This document shows positions 19,920 to 29,900 of a DNA stretch of 33,146 nucleotides, one piece after another. The notes under the pieces were generated by a model, which made no database searches, was not told the origin of the DNA, and saw only the letters and a list, made by a program, of their open reading frames with translations. Made by a program: the position numbers and the translations under genes. Each line of letters starts with the position of its first letter. The first letter of the stretch is position 1. This DNA is from Trichomonas tenax (lineage: Eukaryota; Parabasalia; Trichomonadida; Trichomonadidae), in assembly GCA_023091735.1 (NCBI GenBank), contig JALKBU010000565.1:1-33146 (forward strand), in the 5' to 3' direction.

Positions 19920-22253
19920 ATGGAGTGGAATCTATTGAATTCAGGCGAAATATCCGAATGCCTTCACATGATTTTCGTGTACGAAGCGACGGAGCGTCCA
20001 CACTCAGTAGAAAGTGATACGAAGCTTTTAATTTTCTCGCATATTCTTGCATCACAAGGCATAACAGCTGTTTTTATCCACGATCCACCAGCGGAAATAC
20101 CGAAAAGGAACATGCCTGGTGTTTTGATATTTAATACTAACTACAGACCAATAGATTTGCCTGATTGGGCGAGTTCTATCCCGTTGGAATGGAATTTTGA
20201 ACGAGATTTGCAATATAACTATTTACCACTTTTACAGAGAGCTCTCACGCTAAAATTATACTACGAAAAGGCAGATTTGAAAACTTTTTATTTTCCAACT
20301 TATATAATCACGCCAAAATCGAAGGTATGGCCTGTTCCAGCTATGTACAAAATATATCCGCTCTATAAAGGAAGCAAAATCGTTATCAGAGAAACTTGTG
20401 AATTAATTCCTTCAATTTGTATAGATTATCCAAAAGTTCCGCCTATCAATAGTTTCATTTTAGTTTCACCTCATGAATATCCATATAAAATCATATCAAT
20501 AAGAGATAAAATACTTAAATTGAAATCTCCATTGAAAGACGATGTCATATCGATCGATGTATCATCGACCAAGTTCATACTCGTATCGGATCCACCAAAA
20601 TCATTGAATATGTTTTATATCTCAGAAGAAAAAACTGGATATTATGATGACCCGAGAATCTTCCATCCTCCGCATATGTCGACAGAAGCAATGGAAGAAT
20701 TCTATAATTCAGTTCGTAACAAAAACAAAAATGCATCAGATGGAAAATCATCTCAAGAAGGAGGCGAAAAAAGAATGCCAATTCATGAGCAGATTCTTTC
20801 ATTTTTCACTCACGATGAAAATCTTATTTCGAAGGTCAGATATGCTTTTAACACGTTCTTTGATGTCCCTAAGACTGTAGAAGAATCATATCTTCAATAT
20901 CAAGGCACGACAGTGTATACACTCAATGCAAGTCCGCATATTTTTTGTAAATCTCTTGCTCCAGCCGATATTGAAGATAAACTTACGCCAATCCAAGGCA
21001 GGCACGCTAATCCACCATATGCCGTTGTCAATGTTAGTGGCACGAATACACAGAAGCCTATATCAGGTTTGATTTCAGACTGGGAGACAGAGGGATATTC
21101 GCCAGTCTTTGGTACAAAAGATGGCTCATATGTGATTTTCTACGAAAAAGGAATTCCTGTTGATGCGATTATTACGTACTTCGACCAGCTCACTCATCAG
21201 TATTCATACTTAGGCTTCGGAAAGATGACGCTATTCACTCAAAGATCAGGATTGAAAGAAGTTGGTGAAGGAAAGGCATTTTCTGCCGCTTTAGAGTTCT
21301 TCAAGAAAGATCCTTTAGTTTTCAATCGCGAGAATCACGTTTTCGTTTACCTTATCACTAAAACGCAGGAATCAACCAAACTATCACTGAATTTCGGTTA
21401 CGTTAACTTCACCGAACACGTTATCATGAACTCGACAGAAGATGACATCAGGATGCATGCATTTGAATTATACGCGGCACTTCGATCTCTCCAAGACTCA
21501 CTGAATAGAAGGATGCCCACTAATCCCATTGAGCCACCGGACTTCTTCTTTGGATTTAGATATCAGCCGCCATTCGTTCTCAAACGACCAGATCAATCTG
21601 ATTCTATCTCGATTCACATTGCATTCAACCCAAAGAATTTCGACAGTGTATGGGTCGATGACTCAGGTTCAGCAATGACACGCATCATCATACAGAATAA
21701 CTCCCAGCTCATTCGCAACATGAAGATGATTAATAGGCAATGCTATGAAAACGGAATACAAGTTGAATTTTTCTTCACATTTGTAGCTGAATGCGTATCG
21801 ACGGAAAACATTGATATGATATTAAGAGACATCAAAGAGTCTGGTGATATGATAGATGTGAAAGATTCTGGTCTTTTCGATAAGACTTCGATCTTCTCGG
21901 TTTATCCAGCTCCGTTCGTTCAGGGCACGAACATTTCTTCTGATGTTTACATAATGGGCACTCACCCAGAGATAATGGCTCCAAAACCTGGAATGACTAT
22001 TCCCTCGAAGAGCGTTATTGTTATTTCCGAGATGATGCAGAGTTTCCAAGTCTCTGTTTTTAGCGATAACAAAGGCAGCTTAGAGAGATTCGTTCAACAA
22101 CTTTGTTCATTGAGCTGGTTAACAACGAAGCCTAACTTCAGTCAAAGAACAACTTCCCTTCCTCCACATATTTTGAAGATTATGATGGAGGCGGACACAG
22201 AAATTTCTGCCTTCACGCGCTTCATTTTCTCGCCTGACCCTTCTCCCGTCTAA
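19920..22253 (+). CDS. MED13: Mediator complex subunit 13 (compact)
   Basis: 777 residues; ATG 19920 is the first after an in-frame TGA. The C-terminus carries the MED13 signature: L-C-S-L-S-W-L-T (about 729-736), then R-T-T-S-L-P-P-H, matching the family pattern of a short helix, L-S-W-L and R-x-S-L-P-x-H. Upstream, I-H-I-A-F-N-P followed by S-V-W-V-D-D-S-G-S (about 563-585) fits the PIWI-like domain, and P-P-Y-A-V-V-N-V-S through F-F-K-K-D (about 365-465) the MID-like domain. The N-terminal 110 residues may be the MED13 N domain. MED13 links the CDK8 kinase module to core Mediator in the nucleus and restrains Pol II transcription. At 777 residues it is far shorter than fungal or animal forms (about 1000-2200), lacking the long disordered linker; only a short Lys/Ser-rich stretch near 265-285 remains. 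Confidence 0.8.
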   Translation: MEWNLLNSGEISECLHMIFVYEATERPHSVESDTKLLIFSHILASQGITAVFIHDPPAEIPKRNMPGVLIFNTNYRPIDLPDWASSIPLEWNFERDLQYNYLPLLQRALTLKLYYEKADLKTFYFPTYIITPKSKVWPVPAMYKIYPLYKGSKIVIRETCELIPSICIDYPKVPPINSFILVSPHEYPYKIISIRDKILKLKSPLKDDVISIDVSSTKFILVSDPPKSLNMFYISEEKTGYYDDPRIFHPPHMSTEAMEEFYNSVRNKNKNASDGKSSQEGGEKRMPIHEQILSFFTHDENLISKVRYAFNTFFDVPKTVEESYLQYQGTTVYTLNASPHIFCKSLAPADIEDKLTPIQGRHANPPYAVVNVSGTNTQKPISGLISDWETEGYSPVFGTKDGSYVIFYEKGIPVDAIITYFDQLTHQYSYLGFGKMTLFTQRSGLKEVGEGKAFSAALEFFKKDPLVFNRENHVFVYLITKTQESTKLSLNFGYVNFTEHVIMNSTEDDIRMHAFELYAALRSLQDSLNRRMPTNPIEPPDFFFGFRYQPPFVLKRPDQSDSISIHIAFNPKNFDSVWVDDSGSAMTRIIIQNNSQLIRNMKMINRQCYENGIQVEFFFTFVAECVSTENIDMILRDIKESGDMIDVKDSGLFDKTSIFSVYPAPFVQGTNISSDVYIMGTHPEIMAPKPGMTIPSKSVIVISEMMQSFQVSVFSDNKGSLERFVQQLCSLSWLTTKPNFSQRTTSLPPHILKIMMEADTEISAFTRFIFSPDPSPV

Positions 22254-22638
22254 TTTTTATAAAATGTTTATGTGTGTATTGATTTAATCAATAACTTTTT
22301 TCATTATTAAAAAATACTTCATTTCATCAAATAATATCTATATCTTGAAAATTGGAACTTTGTTGTTAATGTTTTCATAATCTTCTTAAGTAGATGTTAT
22401 ATGTTGTCGTATATCAATAGAAGTATATGTAAGTTAATGACTTTAGATGTTCTATAATAATCTGTTTTTAGATTATCAAAGATGCATTTTAATTTTGATT
22501 TATGATTTGTTTTGGAGAATAATAATTGATGGTGAATCAAAGCAATGGTACTGATAAAATAAATAAGTGCTCTGGCTATTTACGTTTGTAAAGTTTGTAT
22601 AAACGTATAAGTCACTTTTCTCTGTCTTCTAAAAATTA
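22254..22638. other. spacer, no gene seen
   Basis: AT-rich stretch between the Mediator 13 stop and the ankyrin-type gene. No feature supported. Confidence 0.5.
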
Positions 22639-22645
22639 CCATAAT
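22639..22645 (+). promoter_or_regulatory. initiator-like CCATAAT
   Basis: CCATAAT gives a predicted start A at 22641, 11 bases before the ATG at 22652, the same spacing as in the Rab gene. Confidence 0.35.
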
Positions 22646-22651
22646 TTATAA

Positions 22652-23656
22652 ATGTTTGAAGAAAGTTTCGATTTAGAAACATTCAACACACTCAGTGAAA
22701 GGTACAGTGACTATATAGACATGATAAACAGCATTTTCCACCTTAACACTGATGATGTTGATCATCTTTTCACTGAGATTCAAGGAATTATTTCCAAATA
22801 TAAAATAAATCCTTACACATTCGTAGAAATGATAAACAGTGCATGCCAAAACAATAAAAGGTATCTGCATGGATATTGGTCTTTGTTCACTAAATTGATG
22901 GAAAATTATCATATAAAAATAACCGAAGAATGGCATTTCTGCGACACAATGATAGCCCTCATCAGCAAGCAGTATAAAGTCGATTGGAATCTGTCCTTTA
23001 ATAGGTACGCAAGCAAATCAATTAAGCAAATATTAGATGTTTATCCTAAAGACTCTATTTTCTATGCAATTCTTCACGACAACATTGCTGACTTTAGAAA
23101 CATAGTTATGCTTGATAGTATTGACCTTAAGGCACCCATAGACTCGATGACATTGATAGAATGGAGCGTTGTGCATGGAGCAATCAACATATTTAGGTTC
23201 TTGAGAAGCAATGGATGCCAGATCACAAATGATTGTCTGAAACAATGCTTTAGATGTGGCAATAATGATATCATTAAAGAATGCATGCAATCGCACTTCA
23301 CACCAGATGAAGAATGCATGGAGAATGCCATTATCATGTGCAATCTCGATTGGATCATTGCATTGAACACTGAATTCGGACTCTCGATTCCTGATAACTA
23401 TATTGTTTCTAACTACAATCTTCCTGCTTTCCTGTATAAACTATGCTTAGGAAACCAGAGCTATGGAAATTATCTCGTGAAGAGCGTCATTCTTGGAATC
23501 CCTTCTCTCGTGGAATTCATTCTCGAAAGATGTCCGGAGCCGAATAAGAAAGACTCTGCTTTGTATGCAGCGATGCAGTATAATAACGAAGAAGTTGCTG
23601 AAGTCTTAAGGAAACATGGTGCAGTAATGAAGAACATGGAATATAAAATAGATTGA
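22652..23656 (+). CDS. ankyrin-type protein with DUF3447-like N-terminus
   Basis: 334 residues. Residues 1-145 are helical with the F-x-x-L-x-x-R-Y-S-D-Y-I-D opening typical of the large trichomonad family in which a DUF3447-type N-terminal region precedes ankyrin repeats. The second half has helix-pair repeats with ankyrin spacing: T-L-I-E-W-S-V-V-H-G-A-I-N-I-F-R-F-L-R-S-N-G (about 168-190) and S-A-L-Y-A-A-M-Q-Y-N-N-E-E-V-A-E-V-L-R-K-H-G-A at the end. The repeats between are degenerate, so perhaps four or five units in all. These are protein-binding scaffolds; partner unknown. No membrane helix or signal peptide. Stop is TGA with a TATAAATAAA signal nearby. Confidence 0.8.
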   Translation: MFEESFDLETFNTLSERYSDYIDMINSIFHLNTDDVDHLFTEIQGIISKYKINPYTFVEMINSACQNNKRYLHGYWSLFTKLMENYHIKITEEWHFCDTMIALISKQYKVDWNLSFNRYASKSIKQILDVYPKDSIFYAILHDNIADFRNIVMLDSIDLKAPIDSMTLIEWSVVHGAINIFRFLRSNGCQITNDCLKQCFRCGNNDIIKECMQSHFTPDEECMENAIIMCNLDWIIALNTEFGLSIPDNYIVSNYNLPAFLYKLCLGNQSYGNYLVKSVILGIPSLVEFILERCPEPNKKDSALYAAMQYNNEEVAEVLRKHGAVMKNMEYKID

Positions 23657-23708
23657 GATTTATAAATAAAGTTTTGTTTTATGGATAAATATAACTAAAA
23701 AATAAAAA

Positions 23709-26141
23709 TTACATACCCGTTATACCGCTGTGTTTGATGAGATTCATTTCTCCGTCGAATGGTTTCTGTGTTTCAAGAAATTGGACTGTTGTAACAGTTG
23801 CCGAAGCATTTGGTCCTTTGATGCTGACACCCTTCTGGCATTGCTTGACTACAGAGTTTGTGAGAGCCAAGTTCGAGCCTTCAGTAACGAATACAGCTGA
23901 TGGTGTTGCGCAGAGTTCGCACTTGTCAACATTGACATTAGAACGCATAATCTCGATGTGCGAAGCAGACGCCTGATCGAAGTGGCACTCTGTGACGGCA
24001 GATCTGGATGAGATGAAGATGATGGACTTGTACTGTCCGTCAAACTTCGTCTTCTGGCAGATGAGAGAAGACTTCGAACGAACTTGGATACCGAACATTC
24101 CGTTGTCATTGATATATGAACGCTCGACCAAAAGATCAGAAGCGCCGATATCTATACCTGACTTGTTCTTGGAGATCTCGCAATCACTAAGAGCTGCCTT
24201 ACAGCCAGTCATAGAGATTGCAAACTGGAGTGCTTCCATGAATCTCGTCTTTCCGGCCTTGAAGTCGCCGCCCTTTTGTGTGACATGCGTTCCATTTGTC
24301 GCGAAGATGCACTCGGCGCAAGTCAACGTTCCGCCTGCGTTATCAATGCCTGTCTGGTTGTTCTTGAAGGATGTCTTCTCGAAGACAAGTGTGCCTGTCT
24401 GAACAGTGACGGCAGCCTTGTATCCGATGAATGATGAGTTGACGAACCTAACTTCGACATTGTTGATCTCAGATCCGGTGCCTTTGCCAGTGAAATCGCA
24501 TCCAAAGATTGTTCCTCTGACGCCAGCAAGAGAGATTGTTGTTCCCTCGGAAGCGAACTTAGATGTCTTAAGATCGACGAACGAGGAAATCAACTGGATC
24601 GCCATTGTCGTCGCGGAGAGAGTGATGTCCTTCGCGTTGACTGTTGACTGTGCAGCGATGATTCCTGAGCCCTGAAGGTTGAAGATACTGTTCTCGACAT
24701 AGACCTCTGAGCTCGAAGCAGCGGCGATGGCGCTGAGGCACTTTCCTGAGAAGTTGTCGCCTGCAGACGAAAAGTTGCCTTTGTCCGCTAAGTAGATGAT
24801 AGGCTTCTCTGGAGTGCCCTTGTATGTGCTGTCGAAGCTGAAGAAAATACCGTCGTTGTAGGCGAGAACAGTACCTTCCTTGTTCGAATCGAACTCGCAT
24901 TTTCTGCACTGGACGAAGCTGCGGCACTTAATGATGAAACCATAGTTCGTGGAGAACGAAATAGACGTATTCTCAATGTTGACTGCGCCAGGGCTGTTGA
25001 GTTCGAAGCCGTCATAATTGAATTGGACGAAAGAGCCCTTCATATTGATAGCTGACTTGCCATTCGTGCATATGGCGGCCTTGCCATTCCTTTTGATCAT
25101 GCAGTTCTCGAATGTCGCTGTCGATTCATCGGCAAGAAGGATACCGTAAGACTGAGATCCTTCAAAGTTCGTGTTCACAGCGAGCATCGATGCCTTGGAG
25201 TTCAGGAAGACGCATGGAAGCAATAATGATGTAATCTTGCAATCATTCAAAGTTACGATCGCAACATCTTTCATACTGAGCGCATTTGTCTCATTTGTAA
25301 GGAACGACACATCCGAGAAATTGACCATAGCGTTTCCTTCGATAGCGACATCGCCGCCCTTTCCTTTGTTGTCACATTGGAATGCGATTTTAGAGAAAGT
25401 GCAGTTTTGGGAGATATCGGCACCGCAAATGGACACACTTCCTTTGCCCTCGAGAATGACTCTCTTCTTGATACTGAGACGCTCAGGATAAATGCCAGTA
25501 GGAACTTGAATGAACGTTTTGTCTGGTGCTGCGTCGATGCATTGCTGAAGAGTTGAATAAGTAGCCCTTGAGAATGTTATAGAGCAAGTTGGAGTGAAAG
25601 AAAGTTGAGCTGTTGTCCTAATTTCAATCTCATTGTCATCGGCTGGTGGAGCCATCATCATCATTCCATCAGGATGATTGAACATTCCTGGTGTAAAGTT
25701 GAATTTATTCTTGTTTTGCCCGTTATTCATCAGCAGAGCTGAAATTGAGTTAAGTGGAGCGTTATTTGGCATTAATTGTGGTGCCAAAAGATCGTTAAAC
25801 TTGTGAGCATCATTGATAGCGTCCTGTCCGAGATTCGGAGTTATCTGTTCCTTACCAGAATTCGAAAATAGCTTTTGTAATGGCGAAGGCGCTGGTTCTG
25901 AGGACTTTCCATCGGGTGGCGGAAGAAGATCCATCGGTACAGGAGGCGGCAGCATCGACAATTCCGGTGGTGGTTGAGGAGCGATCGGTACTTTCATCAC
26001 TCTTGTGTTTCCAGTCCCAGGAGCGGGCGGCGGCGGAACGTTCGGATTGTTCAGGCGCCCATTGCCCTGATAGAACTGAGGGGGTGAAGGAGGCGGAGGA
26101 ATCGGTGTCTGGAGCTGTAACTTGATTTTAGGTGATGACAT
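23709..26141 (-). CDS. Pro-rich parallel beta-helix protein
   Basis: 810 residues. Residues 1-110 are Pro-rich with several P-P-P-P runs, resembling profilin or SH3/WW-binding segments. A spacer of about 70 residues (Asn/Met-rich) follows. From about 184 to 790 comes a right-handed beta-helix of the pectin-lyase type: T-L-Q-Q-C-I-D-A-A-P, then I-Q-V-P-T-G-I-Y-P-E-R-L opens the first coil, and about 25 coils of 20-25 residues follow with recurring C/F/V-x-x-S/N-x-F patterns (S-F-V-Q-F-N-Y-D-G-F, S-Y-I-N-D-N-G-M-F-G). No signal peptide or secretion sequence, and no pectinase catalytic motif, so an intracellular scaffold like the FBXO11/SHCBP1 helices is likelier than a carbohydrate-active enzyme; no F-box is seen. 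Codon usage is G/C-rich, suggesting good expression. Confidence 0.85.
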   Translation of the reverse strand: MSSPKIKLQLQTPIPPPPSPPQFYQGNGRLNNPNVPPPPAPGTGNTRVMKVPIAPQPPPELSMLPPPVPMDLLPPPDGKSSEPAPSPLQKLFSNSGKEQITPNLGQDAINDAHKFNDLLAPQLMPNNAPLNSISALLMNNGQNKNKFNFTPGMFNHPDGMMMMAPPADDNEIEIRTTAQLSFTPTCSITFSRATYSTLQQCIDAAPDKTFIQVPTGIYPERLSIKKRVILEGKGSVSICGADISQNCTFSKIAFQCDNKGKGGDVAIEGNAMVNFSDVSFLTNETNALSMKDVAIVTLNDCKITSLLLPCVFLNSKASMLAVNTNFEGSQSYGILLADESTATFENCMIKRNGKAAICTNGKSAINMKGSFVQFNYDGFELNSPGAVNIENTSISFSTNYGFIIKCRSFVQCRKCEFDSNKEGTVLAYNDGIFFSFDSTYKGTPEKPIIYLADKGNFSSAGDNFSGKCLSAIAAASSSEVYVENSIFNLQGSGIIAAQSTVNAKDITLSATTMAIQLISSFVDLKTSKFASEGTTISLAGVRGTIFGCDFTGKGTGSEINNVEVRFVNSSFIGYKAAVTVQTGTLVFEKTSFKNNQTGIDNAGGTLTCAECIFATNGTHVTQKGGDFKAGKTRFMEALQFAISMTGCKAALSDCEISKNKSGIDIGASDLLVERSYINDNGMFGIQVRSKSSLICQKTKFDGQYKSIIFISSRSAVTECHFDQASASHIEIMRSNVNVDKCELCATPSAVFVTEGSNLALTNSVVKQCQKGVSIKGPNASATVTTVQFLETQKPFDGEMNLIKHSGITGM

Positions 26142-26154
26142 AAGAAAAAATTAA

Positions 26155-26161
26155 AAAGTGA
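26155..26161 (-). promoter_or_regulatory. initiator of beta-helix gene (TCACTTT)
   Basis: On the minus strand TCACTTT gives a predicted start A at 26159, 18 bases before the ATG; full match to TCAYTWT. Confidence 0.5.
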
Positions 26162-26931
26162 CAACTACAAAATGAAAATATAGCCTTCTTTAGGTGTAAA
26201 CATAAGCATTGTCAATTGTCTCAATTGAGAGCGATCTCAATTTTAAATTACACTCACTTCATTTTTGCACGTTTTTGATATTTTTCACAAAATTTTCGAA
26301 AAAGACGGCGAATGGTATCGGGACCCGAGAATTGCAGAATTTTATGCTTTGTTTCGGTGTTTTGTGTATTTTTAACGTAAAGTTGTCAAAATTTAATGTA
26401 AAGTTATCAATTATTGGAAGCAACAATTGAAGAAAATCTTTCTAAAAATGGAATAAGAAAACCTTGTAATGACTGAATTTGATGAGAAAATATTATTGAC
26501 TCGTTGATCAAAGGCGATATATTTTAGCAATGAGAAGCAATATCAGGTTCGGAGGAAAAGGCTCTGGGAAATATAGTGTGTCGACGATTGTTTGCATTTC
26601 GATTTCGGATATTTTTGATATAACCAATCGAATACTTGGTATTGACGCTTCTAATCACTACAGAAGCATTCTCTATACCCTTTATGTGTGTATTTTATGC
26701 TGTTCTTTGATTACATGCCCTTCTTCCTAAAATGAATGAAATAAGAGTCCGAAATTACTTTGAATATCATTAATGAAGATACTTCTCTGTATAAAGAAAG
26801 TTTGATGCTTTAATTTTCATGATTTCACAAAATCCTTGATTTTTCTCCTGATTTCATTCACATTCGAAGAAATTTCATGGAATAATAGTTATTCGAAATT
26901 ACAAATTTTATTAGAAGGAGTGAAACAGTTC
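26162..26931. other. spacer, no supported gene
   Basis: Holds a 12-base palindrome TCTCAATTGAGA near 26220 and a near-duplicate AACGTAAAGTTGTCAAAA / AATGTAAAGTTATCAA at about 26375-26412. A 66-codon ATG ORF at 26530-26730 (plus) has no recognisable features and is not accepted. Confidence 0.4.
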
Positions 26932-29900
26932 TTACTTGAGGAATTGTTGGAGTTTGGAAGTGAGTTTGCTGAGACCGAGGACAAGTTCTTCTTGGAGAAC
27001 TGAGTAGACAGGGAGTTTCACAACCATCTCGCCGTGGATTGTTACAGCCTCGTCGTTTGCTGTGAGGAACTCTCTGAATATCTGTCTGAGCATCTCCTGG
27101 TGATGGGCATACTTCTCGTCTGGTGCCTCCTTGTTGAGGAAGACCTGCGCCATTTTCTCTGGGCCTTCGTTAACCTGAACAAGGAGTGAACCTTGGATAA
27201 GTGGCTGCAACTCCTTGAATGAAGGAACAGTGTTCATGTCGACGTTGATCTTCTTGCCGTGGAGCGCTTCCTTGGCAGCAAGATCCTTCAACTCGTTCCT
27301 AACTCTGTTGCAAGCCTCTCTGATCTTGGAAACCTGGCCCTGGATGTTCTGGACAGCATACTCGATTGGGCTGAAGATGATTTCCTTGATGTTCTCTGGT
27401 GCGACTTTAACTCTTGCGACAAGGAACGGAAGTGGCTCTGATAAAGTCAGAATCGTCCTCTTCAATGAGCAGTTTTCAAGACCGGCCTGAGAGTTCTTTG
27501 AGAATGGGACATCGAAGTAGAACTGTGAAATGTTGTGGTTCTGCTCGAATGCTGTCATTCTCTTCTGGAGCTCCTCAGGTGTGAAATACTGCGTAAGGTG
27601 CTTGACGTGGACATAGTATTTATTTGGATCGTTGTACTTCTCCTTGTTAAGTTCCTGGCCCTCTGTAACACAGACGACTTCCTTGCCCTGAGCATAATAA
27701 GCAGAAGCCTTCTGGAGCTTGTTGCAAACAGCCCAAAGGTTCGTAAGGTTAGTCTCTCTGTAGATGAAGACACCGTGATCTGGGTACTGAACCTTGTAAT
27801 AGGCACCGAGGTTACGGTCATTAGCCGTCGACATATTGGAAGCAATCTGCCAGCTGATTTGGCCTGTGTTATAGTGGTTCTGCAGAACGCGCCAGAGAGA
27901 TCTGTACTGGGCAATTGGAGAAAGAAGGCTGTGGATGCGTGTGGATAGCTCGAACAATGCAACGGCCTTGCAGGTTTCCATAGCCGTCTGAATGAGGTAG
28001 ATAAGACCGAACTCTGTGAAGAACTTAGAGGAGCAGTAGCCTCTAATATTTGGCAATTTACTAATCTCAGCATCTGGAACTTTGAACTTAGAAGCGACTG
28101 GGCAAGCAACTGCAAACTTTCTTGCCGGGTGCTTAGTTCTGAAGAACTCTTCTGGGATCTTCTTGAAGTGGTACATATACTCGGCAACAATAGCGGCGGC
28201 ACAGAGCTGAGCCATGACAGCCTCGCTCTTGTACTGATAATGAAGCTGGTGCTCGTGGAGCTGAAGGAGGATCTCGATCTGGACATCAGGTGAGTGCTTG
28301 AGCAACTCGGCCTTCTGGTAAAGAAGATCGGCGTATGTATCCGGGTTCTTTGCCTTGAGTTCTGGTGTGAGATCGGTGTTGATGCTGAAGAGTTTCTTGG
28401 CAAATCCTTCGAATGGCGTTCCTGTCATAAGCTCGATGTGCTTTTCTGTTGGTGGAACTTTACCGAATGCACGAGAAAGGAGAATGATTGTGCGTGTTTC
28501 GGTGTGAAGAGCCCATTTCTCACGCTCCTTGATCCGTATCAAGATCTTGATATTGTCAATAGATGGCTGCTGAATAATACGCATGATGATGTGCTTGAGG
28601 TTGGATCTTGGGTCTTTGAGGAGGTAGTTCTCGTTGCTTGTATCCTTCACAATGAATTCGTCAATGAAGCTGAGGTAGTCGTTCTGGAGATATGGGCTGA
28701 GCTCAATGTTGAATAAGTTGACAAGGATATCATTAACAATTCCGATAGAATTGTACTTGTCTAAGAAGCTGAGAGAAACAGACTGAATACCGAATGCTAA
28801 AGCATCGAAAATACTAAGAACCTGCTTCTGCTCCTGTGGACGTTTGATGTTATCCATCGTCTTCATCTGCTTGATAGAAGCAAATCTTCTGGGACCTGGT
28901 TTGCCAATCGTTCCTGAGTTCTGGACTTCAGAGATGCCACCAAGCATGTTCTTGGTGAGGTTCTCGATGTTGTTGCTGTCGGCTGCTGTGTAGTCCTTGA
29001 GGAGGCGTTCCTTCTCTTCACCTTTGAAGTGCTTGGCATTGAGGAGCATGAAAGAAATGATCTTGCACCACTCTGGCTTGTGCTGGATTGATCCATCCTG
29101 AACAACAAATGCCAAAATATAGTGAACGATAGCAAAGATATAGACATAGTTAATGTTGTGCTTGTACTTTTCGATGATGTCAACTTTAGAGCAGATGGCA
29201 TCGAGGAGAGTGAAAAGCTTCTTGAAAATGAATTGGTGTTGCTTCTCAGAGAATTGAGAAAGCAGGTCGAACAATGTGTGGAATACAATGTTCGTGTGCT
29301 GCTCGATCTGCATAGCTTTTGCGATTCTGTCGACAATGTATTTATCGAAGAAAGTTTCTTTGTCGTTGATTTTAACAAGCGAAAGAAGGAAGATCTTTGG
29401 TGTGAGGATGTTTGTGAGCAAATCACGGAAGCATGTTCTGTCGAATAGGAACTTGTTGAGCTTGAGAACGCTGATATGTTTTTCGAAGATCTGGAAGCCA
29501 ATGCTGCGGCTGGAAATTTCAATAAGATCCTTGAAGAACAACGCCATGAAGATGTTCAAGTTATTTCCTGTCTTTAAGTTCTTTTCTCTGAAATTCTTCA
29601 TTGAGTCTGTCAAGTGGCCGCAAAGTGTGATAACATCAGACAACTCATGCTTGTTTGTCGTAATGGCAAGAGATTTTACGATCAAATCGAAGAGGAACCA
29701 AGCAGCGATGATATCTGGGCGAACATCTGTCTTCTGGTTCTTCTCGATGTACTTCAGCCACTTGGAAGCAAGGTGCTTGTAGAAGTCCTTTGATTGCCAT
29801 CTGAAAGCACAGTATGTAACGTAAAAGACAAGATTATGGTTGTTTTGATGATCACGCTCGTTCGGATAAAGGCTGAGAATGGCCATCAATGATTCGAATG

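Noticed and set aside
26530..26730. 66-codon ATG frame between beta-helix and DOCK genes
   Set aside because: No homology visible, no initiator, spacer-like composition.
27555..28403. 282-codon open frame within the DOCK gene
   Set aside because: Alternative-frame shadow produced by the G/C-rich codon bias of DOCK; composition is Ser/Arg-rich and featureless.
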